Source: Pteria penguin (taxonomy: Eukaryota > Mollusca > Bivalvia > Pterioida > Pteriidae). From it: 64,000 nt of DNA. Positions 44,901 through 56,900 of the stretch are shown here, piece by piece. The stretch is from positions 17,403,501 to 17,467,500 of the forward strand of contig CM068585.1 of NCBI GenBank assembly GCA_035048485.1. Direction: 5' to 3'. A program made the position numbers and the translations under genes. How positions within the stretch are numbered: the first letter of the stretch is position 1; every line of letters begins with the position of its first letter. A model generated the notes under the pieces. The model had not been told where the DNA came from and searched no databases. It saw only the letters and a list, made by a program, of their open reading frames with translations.

Positions 44901-47900
44901 AGCAGTGGGCATGCCTCCAGATTTTATATTATCAATGTTCAGTCTTTCAAATGAGACAGTAATAATCGAGGTCTTGTATCACATAAGAGGGAGACACAAA
45001 AAAGAGTTGTTATAGTTTTAGGTGGATGTGTCACAGAGATTTCTATACAATTCATCAGGCAGATGCTGTTACTATAAATGTGAAATGACCTTGATGTGAC
45101 ATGAAAAAAAAAAATGAACATGAGATGATCAGTATCAAGTAGGATATTTTATTGACTTGTCATAGATTTAAGTGTTTGACTTTTTATGAGTACTTACACT
45201 GAAATGGACTTTGAACATTTGCATTCTCACACATTAACTCCTTAAAAAGCTGTTTCATTGAATCGTGTAAATTACAGGAGATATCCGTCTTGCAAACCAT
45301 CTGGATAGAGAAGTAATATCGGAGTATATTCTGACGGTAGTTGCCAAAGACAATGGTGAGCCTCCACTCAGCAGCTCAGCTTATGTCACTATTAACGTCA
45401 AAGACATCAACGATAATGCACCTATGTTCTCTCAAGCTATCTACAGAGCAAACATTCTTGAAAGTGAACCACGTGGAACAGGCGTCACACAGGTAAGAAT
45501 ACAAATTAATGAAGGATTATCCGAAGTTTTTGATTAATATTATATACATGTACTAGTTATTTTTCAAGTTACTGTACTGGTTTTGAAGTCAAGGTGTATT
45601 GTTTCTTCATTCGAAATAAGTAAAGTTTGAAATGTTATAAAACAGCAATATCAACTTATACAAAGAATTTTTATTCAAAATTCACAGATACTTGCCAGTG
45701 ACCTTGATCTGGGTAAGAATGCTGTTTTGACTTACTCCATTATTAAAGGAGACAGAGAAGGTCACTTTGCCATTGACAGTAAAACTGGAAATATCACAAT
45801 TAAACAGAAGCTTGATCGGGAAATGGTAAGTTTTCAGTCCAAAGAAGTATTGTTGATGGTTTGATGAATGTGGAGTTGATACCGATGCTGTATGTGGTAC
45901 ATATAACTGTATCATGTATAGCATAACCTGAATGAAACATATTGGAATGCTTGTACCATGTGTACAGCAGTCTCTACATCATAGTTAAAGTAATTAGAAA
46001 ACTAAGTGTAAAACATTGAATGTGTATCATGTCATCCAAGAACTGAGAGCCATTGTAGCTACCTTATGACCAAGAGATCCTGGGTTTAGGTCTCTTTGCT
46101 GACTCGTTGGCATCTTGTCTGTTGGCAGTACAACGTACATATAATGTGACAATACAAAGAATGTCAGCTCAACAAGTGAAAACAACAAATGACATACTAT
46201 TTATAAGGTGACATATAAATGATACCTCACCGGTTTGGGTGGGTCCATTGTAAATGCTACCTCACTAGTTTGGGTGGGTCCATTGTAAATGATACCTCAC
46301 TAGTTTGGGTGGGTCCATTGTAAATGATACCTCACTAGTTTGGGTGGGTCCATTGTAAATGATACCTCACTGGTTTGGGTGGGTCCATTGTAAATGCTAC
46401 CTCACTAGTTTGGGTGGGTCCATTGTAAATGCTACCTCACTAGTTTGAATGGGTCCATTGTAAATGATACCTCACCGGTTTGGGTGGGTCCATTGTAAAT
46501 GATACCTCACCGGTTTGGGTGGGTCCATTGTAAATAATACCTCATTGATAAAAAAGGGTTAAAAACAACAACGCATATCTACAGGACAGTCCTGATGTTT
46601 TGTAACATTTACCAAAAAACCCACAGTGCACCAAACCCAGATGTAAATAGTAAAAATGGCACAAAACACTGTGATTTTGTACAAAGCTGAGAACTAGCAC
46701 AGGTAAATTTACACCTGGAATCTCACATCGTTTTAGTTTTATGTGATTTATCCAAAACACATGACTGTAATTACACATAATGAATGACATTTGGATACTA
46801 TTGCTGCTGGTTGATGCAAATATTTAAAGACATGTTTGATGTTGTATTTATATCAGGTGTCGAGCTATTCTCTGGTTGTACATGTAGCAGACAGCGGCAC
46901 ACCTCAGTTATTCTCAACCGCCAGGGTCAACATAGAGGTGAAAGATGTCAATGACTGTCCACCAAAATTCCCTGACCACAACTACACGGCCATATTACAG
47001 GTAGGCTGATCATATATCATGAAGATTTTATTACAGAAATGTAGATGAAACAAAGATGTAAGAAAATGAAATATTAGATATAGGTAATAGTAGAACCTTG
47101 ATATTCCTTGTAAAGATATAGTATTGTTCTAAGTGTACAAGGAGATCAAAGTTTGGTCTGAAATGTATAGTGGTCTTGAAATGACCTTTATGGTTACTCA
47201 TAAAACAGCATGTATGCTTATATACCATAAATCTACAAATATTTTATAGTTCTCTTTTTGCTAACAATAATTTAATTAACTTGAATGCATTCTTATCAAT
47301 TAATTTCAACATTTGCAGAATGAATAATTTTAAACAATTCTTTAAACTATTAATTGATTTTAGATAATTTTAAACAAGTCTTTAAACTATATACTTCTAA
47401 AAAAGTTTATTTGCTGTTTTTAATTTAAATTTGATTTAAATATGAAAGACAGAGGTTTCATATTTCTATTGTTATAATTACTTGCCAAAAGCTTTTATGT
47501 TAAGGCCATTTTAACAAAGTGAGTTGTTTGCCTTTGTTTATTAAGGTGGTCTGTGGTAGTGGAAAAGGAGTGGCATAGAAGTCACACAACGACTGTTCAC
47601 TCCATGTATTTTTTCATTTGTATGATCATTTGACCATTTTGAGGTATGGTCAGTGAAGTGGTAGTCACCTCTTTATACCTTACTGTGATATGGAGAAAGT
47701 GAGAGAGTTCTTATCAAGGGCAGATAAATCACCTTATTGAAATGTCCTATATAAATCTATGATACCAATACTTGTGAAAACCTTGAGGACAATGTTGGCT
47801 GAGCCATCTAAAGTAGTGTAATGTAAACTCCTGTAGTCTCTTAACCGTATTGTGTCAGGATTTAAATCCCAAGTCAAAGCCATTATCTACTGGTTTCCTT

Positions 47901-50900
47901 TGAGTATTTAACTTTCAGTCCATCATTGGCCTGCTATTTGACATAATCCATGCCTTGCATTCAGCAAAGAGACAATTATCACATACAATGAATCAGAAGG
48001 GTTATGTAATTTAAGAAGTTTTATACAGAAGATATTCTGTTTGTGATCATGGAAGAGGGGAAATCAATACAGACAAAAATGAACAATGTGTTGACTTAGA
48101 TGTTCCATATACCATAACTGACTTAGACAATAAATCTACTATATATTGACTCATCTGCTACATGTATTGTATATTGACACAGTCATTACATGTACCATAT
48201 ATTGACCTATACAATATTTGTAATTGTATTATATATTGACCTTTCTATACAGACCATACTTGTACTTTATATTACCCTACATCTATCTAACATTTGCTAT
48301 GTAGAGACCACCGGTGGATTTTGTAAGTTAATAAAACAGAATACTTGTCTCTACAGATGTTATGTTGGCATGGCAACCTGAGTTTATTTTATACTGCTTG
48401 TCAGTTTTAACTTTGTGTTTTTTAAATATGTATAACTAGTCTGAGTATTCTTAAATTTGTGCAATCTGCTTGATTAACTCTAAATAGTGACCTTGAATGG
48501 AAACATTATATAATCAGTGACAATGTATGAAGTACTTAGCCACACTGTAAAGACATTAATGCTTTAAATGATCTTGAGTGCCAGAAACCTTTAATGATAA
48601 TCTGGGAATGCAAATATTACTTTACTATTTGGACACAAAATTTCTTTTGTTTTAATTGGCCATTGCAGTTGAACACGTAGAATATTTTAGACATGTATAA
48701 TATAATATTAATGTTTCTCAAAGCATGTTGTCTTGAGTTAAAAGTATAGGGTTTTCCAGAAATTATATACTCCTTTAAGAAATTCTTTCCTTTTTTATGC
48801 ATTTTTAAATAGAAGTTTTGAATGTTATTTGAGTTTTTAACCATTTAATTTATATATATATATGTGTTGTGTGTTCGATTATTATTTATTGACTGGAGAC
48901 ATATGATTTTTAGAACTAGTATGCAATTCTGATCAAGATAAAGTTTCATATTTGTATTTCTAAAACACTATGTATTCATTCTATACAGTCATTTTGAGAA
49001 TTCATATAAAATCAAGTTTTTACAAAGAACAGTCTAATTGCTGCAGAAGTTAATCTATTTAATATCTCAATTACCAACATATGAATATCTTCTTTTTTTT
49101 TGTAATTCAGGAAGATCGTAAGATTGGATTTCCTATTCTCAACATATCAGCAACTGATGATGACCTTCACCCCTTTGGCAAACCTTTCACCTTTGACATC
49201 ACAGCTGGTAATTCAGGGGGTCAGTTCCGTATTGACAAAAATGGTGTTTTGAGTACAGCTAGTAAATTCAATCACCACATTCAGGACTCTTACCATCTAA
49301 ACGTACGTGTGTTTGATAATGGGTCACCACCATTGTATTCTGATATACCTGTCCTGATCACTATAGTGGAGGAGGGGTTAAATCCACCAGTCGTACATAA
49401 TCTAGAGGTGTCAGTTAACTCCTTCCTCGATAAATTCCCTGGTGGTGTCATTGGTACATTAGATGCTAAGGATGAAGATGTTTATGATGAATTGATGTTT
49501 CAAGTTGTTTCACCAAATCGTCACTTGTTTGATGTTGACAAAAAAGAGGGTAGAATTATTGCCTTCCCAGACCTTGATGCTGGTACTTATGTCATAAATA
49601 TCAGCGTGTTTGACGGCCATTTCCTAGTGTATGGTGCAGTCACTGTAGAGGTGACCTTGATATCCCCGGCCATGATGGAGTCTGCAGTTACTATACAACT
49701 TGAAGGACTCACACCAGCCAACTTTTTAGCTAATTATAAAAAAGATTTCCAGAGATCCATTAAAAGAATCATGAATGTCAGAAACAGAGATGTTGTCATT
49801 TTGAATGTTCAGCCTTCCAGCCTTTCTCTGAATCCATCACAACATTCACGGTCTAAACGTGAAGTTACAGAAAACTTGGATGTTTTATTTGCTGTACGTA
49901 AGTCTGGCAATTCCCACTTTAGACGTAGAAAGGTGCAACGTAAGGTCGCAAACAGTTTGCAGGATATCCAGAATGGACTCAGGGTGCGTGTTCTGAAGAT
50001 CATGGAAGGCATCTGTCCTCAGGATTCTTGTAACAGTGGTCAGTGTGTCAGTTATGTCCAGTTTGATGATTCTTTGACCCCACTAGATGTAGCAGGCAGG
50101 AGCTATGTGACAGGACGACATTACTATGTCTACAGATGTATCTGTCATAATGGAATAGAAGGTATGAAGGTCCTTGCATACTATGGCATAGTTTATTTAG
50201 ATAATCAAAACATTGGTATATCACTAAATGATAAAATTTTGTCTGTATATCTATACAGATGTACTGTTAGAGAGTAGTGCATGTAGTGATATTCCTAAAC
50301 ATTCATATCCAGTGTTTGAAAAATTTATTTCAATTTCTGTCTTGCGGACCAATATCATGACCTGTAATAAGCATACTCTTCTTATTCAATTGCCATCATA
50401 TGATAAACATTTTATTGAAAGTTATTTCCCTTCATTAGGGGATTCCTGCCCACTAGAAGGTGCTGATGTTACAACTTGTGCCAAGACAATGTGTCCCTAT
50501 AATAAGGTTTGTCAGTACAACCCTTACTCAGGAGCTCAGTGTGTGTGTCCTGAAGGCAAGATAGGAGATTTCTGTGAGAGGGATTTACCTGGACTCGGCA
50601 GGTGTTCAGATTACAAATGTTATAAAGGTAAGCTACATGCTTACAACTATTTTGTTTTAGCCTTTTTTGCCCTGTATAATTTTAAATTATCTAATAGACT
50701 AAGTTCATGTTTGTTCTTGATTTTATTAGTAATGAATGTCTATCAGTAAACTATGTTTTTTAGTCAAATGTAACTTCCAAATGCAACATTTTTCAAGGTG
50801 AGAAGCCAATAACATTTGCTGGCAGCAGTTATGCTAAATGGACATTGCGTGATGAATTTACTATCGAGAGAAGATTGAGTTTGACCTTGAGAATCAAGAC

Positions 50901-53900
50901 TCGACGACAGCGTGCAAGTCTAATGTATGCTAAAGGACAATTTGATTACAGTATACTAGAGGTAAATATGATTAATGGTAAGCATGGTGAATCAAGACTC
51001 GACGACAGCGTGCAAGTCTAATGTATGCTAAAGGACAATTTGATTACAGTATACTAGAGGTAAATATGATTAATGGTAAGCATGGTGTAACATGCTGGTA
51101 ATTGAAACGTACTATAATTATGTTTAGTACCATGTAATTATACATAATCATTTATGATTCTTTACTGCTTGTGTGAAAAAAAAAAATCAACTTTGATATG
51201 ATTAAAGAAAGTAGACATCTGTGATATGATTTAAGGAAATGGACATCTGTGATATGATTTAAGACAGTAGATGTCTGTGATTTAAGATAAGCACATTGAT
51301 GAATTTGTGAGGCTTGTAATACATGGTATTTTAATACATTTTTTAAGCATGGTGATGAATTAGGCAATGTAAACAATGCTTGCTCCAGTTAGATATGATT
51401 ACCACAATTCACGTACAGTATGTACTTTAGATGATTATCTTGTCTATATAGATTGTAAATGGAATGGTCCAGTATAAGTTTAATTGTGGTAAAGGAGAAG
51501 GACTAGTTATCATACCAGTCCCGGTGGATGATGGGGAGTGGCATACAATCCACGTGGAGAGATATGGACGACAGGCTGAGATACAACTGGATGAAAAGTT
51601 CACAAATTATGGTGTAGCCCCGGGTGTGCATGAAGTCCTCAATCTGAACTCAAAGGTAAGCATTCAGTGGGGAACATACTACATGTATGGAAATATTGTA
51701 TAATAAATAACATACAATATATCGATGGAGAAGACGTGTGTTTTCAAGAGGAGGGCGGGAAGGTGTACATTCTGTAGAGAAAATATCTTTTCATAGGTTT
51801 TGTTTATACATTATTCATAAGATTGAAGTACTTGCTTTGTTTGAAATATGTGCTTGTTTGAATTTATCCTCAATAACCAAGTGTATTGTGCATATAGGAC
51901 ATATACTTTGGAGCAGAGGTCAATGTTGACTTTAGTGGTTATCATGACATTCGTCGAGGATTTGATGGCTGTATGGAGGACATAAAATTATTCAACGTCC
52001 GTTTACCATTTGATGGACAGAATGCAGTAGTTATCAATCCTGTATTCAAGGAAGTTGAATTCCATTGTAAAGACACGTTTGCAGGCATTGAAGGAACGAG
52101 TAAGTAGATTTATGATGAATAATATATAGTAAATGTTCTTGTTAACATTTCCAGACATAAGAGAATAATGTTCAATGTTTAGATTTAGCACGATTGGAGA
52201 CGAGATATCATGGATCGTTATAATTGTATATCTTGGTCAGAAAGATCCAGAGGCATTGATATTTGTTGGAATAACTGCAAAATTTCTAGATATTGCAGTA
52301 CATAACAAAAATTTCTTATGAAATACATGTAATGTATATGCACAATATTAATATGTAGCTATAAAATTCTGCAGATATGGATGATGGTGATTTTTCCTTG
52401 TTTTCTTAATCTATGTATACAAGAGAAATAATAGTTTTATTCAGAATTAAACAACATATATTTTACAAAAATGAAAAAAAAATACAATTATATATTCAGA
52501 ATTTCCTGTTAATCTTTCTATCTAATCTGTTTTGTAGATTACTTAGATTTTTCGGGGATTTTTTGGCAAAATAGATATTGACCAGAATACATCTTCATCC
52601 CAAGAACTATTAACTTTATACTTGAAGAGATATATTTTATGTATTCAGGTGTATGCACAACTTTTGTGACGAAAAATATTATCCTGTTCTTTGCACCTCT
52701 TTTATGGAAAATTTGGATTCATTTTATTTCTAATATGCATCAACATCTCTGTGGGCTGTATTTTTCTAACTTATTTGCTAACTGATTATTTGCTTGAACA
52801 GATATATTACCCATATCAATAAATTTTGTATGATAGGACATCCAGATATCTACTGTGTGTACCTTAATCGTTGTATAGTGGAGAGTAACAGCAAGTCTTT
52901 AAAGTTGTCTGCAGATTTCTGTGTTGCCTGCAAAACATAAGGGACTTAGCCAATCATCTGTTTGTCTGTCTGTCCATCCTCCTGCCTGTCTCTCTGTCCA
53001 TTTGTTAGTCCAATCATCTCTTGCTATGTTTAAACTATCTTTGCTACACATATGTTTCTAGGAATTCAATGATCTAGGTTTGATAATGCGCTAGAATGAC
53101 ACAAGAATGTTCTTCACAATGTATCTCCTAATCATGCAGTATACAGTATTTGTATGATGCATATTCTTATGCAAACTTTTAGCACATTACAGTGGCAGAG
53201 CATGTTTTGATTGATAGCTTTTTCTTCTTTATCAGATATCTGTAGCACTTTGCCATGTATGAATGGTGGACATTGTGAAACAGATGGGAAAAAAGCCTAT
53301 AACTGTATATGTCCTGAGAGATATCAGGGAAATAGATGCGAACTGGACACAGACCCATGTGCTGACTCTCCATGTAGAAATGATGGTAAATGATTCCTAC
53401 ATCAGTTTACTAGGCTGTTATACACTCAGTGCTTCCCAATGTTATGAAATGTTCAGTCAGATAGAATACAGTCTGCTCAAAAACAGGAGGAGAAAGTACT
53501 ACATAATCATATTGTTTACTGTTTACTGAAATTTATTTGTGTGACTGGTTCAATGACAAAATCAATTCCTTACAGATCAAAAGTTGCCATGGACTTTACA
53601 GTTAGAAAGATTTTTTTTTTATAATGTACACAATGCTCTCTCGTATTAGATATATCTGATCTGATAATGTACTTGATAGTAAGTATACAGCAATTCTGAA
53701 AGTTAAGGGACATTCCTGTATATTGCTAATATGTTATGATGTTACTATATAAGACAGTTTTTAAGAGGATGCAAACAGAATTATTTCTGAAGTAGTACAT
53801 GTAGATATATGGATTTTCTGTTTCCGAGGAGAGATATAAACGAGGTATCTGCTATTGTAGGTATCTGCCATGTGATTCCGGATTCACCGAACGACTTTCG

Positions 53901-56900
53901 GTGTGCATGCAAAGATAACCTGAAAGGGAAATTCTGCGAGTATGGAAGACGCTGTAATTCAAATCCCTGTTATTATGGAGGTACCTGCATCGAGGGCATC
54001 AGTAACTACCTGTGCATGTGTCCATATGGATTTGGAGGTCAGCATATAAAGACCAGCTCTCGTGCTGTGTATAATTGTGTTTCACGTTCATGCAACTTTA
54101 TTGAGTTGAAAAATATGTTTTTTATGAAAACTGTAACTTCTATAAACTGCTTTTGATAAATAATGCTTTGCTTATGTTTTCAAAAAACTGTTTAAAATTG
54201 TATAACTTGCTTTTAATAGATGTTGGTTTCATTTGGTTTTTGGAGAAGTGGCATTGAAGCACCTTTTCTGCACACTCTATTTTTAGGCACAAACTGTGAA
54301 TTCAGGAACGGCTGTGAGAGTAATCCTTGTCAGAATGAAGGGAAGTGTCTAGCCACAGGCCAGTCCTATGTCTGTAACTGTACAGCTAACTATGGCGGCC
54401 AGCATTGCGAGTCAAAATTAGTTAGTCCTCAAATAACTTCCAACAAGTCTGGCATAACTCAGATTGAACTGTACATTATCATTGGTAAGACTTCACTTTT
54501 TTCAAAATTCTAACTTGCAATTGATTTTTGAAATTTTTCATATGGGGTAAATGTGTGTTAGCTATGAAATTTTACATGTACAATTCACTGTTTGAAGTAT
54601 AGGGTTTTCTTTTTTGAAATTACCAAGATGTGCTTTAATAATATATATATCTGATGCTGTTTTTTTTTTACAACTTAATAGTACTAACACTGCTGTATAG
54701 TACTAACACAGCTTTATGTACCGTAATGTTTTATGAATTCAATATTTATATGGAATCAGGGGCTTCTTTTTCACACCAGCAAAATAATGTGCTGAAACTT
54801 GGTGTAGACTCTCACTTTTGCTAGTTCGGACTTGAAGTTGAGTAGGTGGCTGTGCAAAGATGTGATAGTGTATCTGTCAATTGTTATGCTCTCTCGTTTC
54901 TCTTATTATCTCCATTATTAAGCCTTGGATGCTGCCATATAGATAAAATAAACCTAGTGTGACCTTAAATGATCGACAATTATAAATAATAGACTAAATA
55001 CAGGAGAACTCAAAGTGTAAGTGTTCTTTGAGTTCACTTCCATTTTCGATCATCAAAATGTTACTGTAGATTTAAATCTGACCATCTACCAAAGCATGGA
55101 TTGTACCATTTTATCAAAAGGGCAATAAACAACTATTATATGATATGTATTACATTGATGCATATAACAGTATTACATCCTATTTGATAGTTATTGTGTA
55201 AGGACTGAAATCTATAATCACATTGTTGAAGCAAAGCAACAAGACTGATATCTATAATTATTTTCCAGATATTCCAACAGAACTAATATCTGATTATTTT
55301 ACAGGTATAGCGTCAGGGCTGATATTTCTGGCATTCCTTTTCGTCATCATCCAGTGCTTTCGCAGACGTAAATATCGTCGTAGAAGCAACAGGACTCTTG
55401 GAGTTTTATATAACGATGATGAAACTGATGTCATGCTGAAAGGAATGACAGGAGAGTACAAGAAAGGATGTAAAGTCAGTGAATTTGACATCAGCCAGAT
55501 ACCACCTCCTAGCCCTCAGCCTCCACCTGTACCCAACAGACCAGTGTCCTATACTCCAAGCAATCATGATTCTCTCAACACCCTAAACAACTTTGACACT
55601 GTCCGTAATTACGGCTCTGCGGCAGATGAATTAGAGAATTGTGGACATAACATCCCCTACACCCAAGAGTTCCTGGCCTCCTTTGCTCCTCCACCCAGGA
55701 GTAATGCCAGTATGCCACCCTCGCTACCTCCACCTCCACCCTCCAACCCGCCCTCAGATACAGATTCCATACAGAAACCATGGGAGAATGAATATCCAAA
55801 TATGCTGGAAAATTTAGAAGGTAAACATTTATCATATTCAAATATGATTTTTATGCACTATAGCAGAATTATTTCAGTATATGCATGCAGATCTGGTATT
55901 GTAACAATAAAAGCCTCTTTGATAAATAATATAGCACAAAAATTTCTCTGTATCAATTAAGTATAGTATTTTAATTTCTTATTTTAAGGAAATCATAGTG
56001 TAGTGAGAGTGTTTTCTTGGTTTTCTTACACATATCTGAAATCAAAAGTAAATTAAAGCAGAAAATTTCCGTTTTTATCTAGCCTTATATATCACATTAC
56101 ATAGTATCTATCTCATGTACTCTCGTTATTGGTATTTGTATTGTGTATTCACTGAAGCACAGTTTTGTATTTATCAAGTAGTGTAGCACTTTGTACTTCT
56201 CACAAATTCCAGAAAAGAAGCACCCCGAAAAGTTCCCACTTCGTCAGGTTGGGCAAGGTCTGGACACGACATCATTCAGTAGTCTTCCACAGTCAGAGTC
56301 TGAGGACGAACCAGGTTTGTAAACATCACACATCATTATACTGCCAATTTAGTTGTAGGTAGATATCACTTAGAATTTTCATATAAGGAGTAAATATATC
56401 AAAGATAGCTAGGTTTGGAATAATTTACTTTCTTCTCTGTAGAGTAGTTATTACAAATTGCTAATTTCTCTTACTCAATTGATTGGATTGGCATCCCTGC
56501 TAGATATTAATCTGTATAATATGTCTACTGTGCTAGCAAAAATCTCAAAGGAATATAGTTAGCTGGCTCAAATAATTTAAACTAAAAGAAAAGTTCTTCA
56601 GCATTAAAACTCAACGCAAAAATCCTGATACTGATTTTGTGGTTTTGTATCACTCGTCATTCTCTTCCTCTCAGTATGAAAATAACATGAATATGACTTC
56701 AAAGAAATACTTCATTCATCTCTCTATAATAGCTTCATCTTTGTATACATTGTGCGTTTTGCGAGTCATGTGGAACCAGCCGCCTTTTCGTCTCAAATCA
56801 TTGTAGCTTCATCTTCATCCATTTTCATTTCATTGCATGTTTTATGCTTTCATCATGCCATGATGCTTCAAGTATTTATCTTAGCACACTGTCCTATGAC

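Noticed and set aside
50268..50749. Extension of exon 23 upstream, using an acceptor at about 50259
   Set aside because: An acceptor-like tatacag precedes 'atgtactgttagag', but in the required phase it meets a stop quickly. The acceptor at 50438 gives the EGF module with correct phase.
54032..54060. Read-through of the exon 28 donor as coding (GGQHIK...)
   Set aside because: It looks briefly like an EGF end, but the closing Cys is missing and splicing at 54037 to 54287 restores GTNCE exactly.
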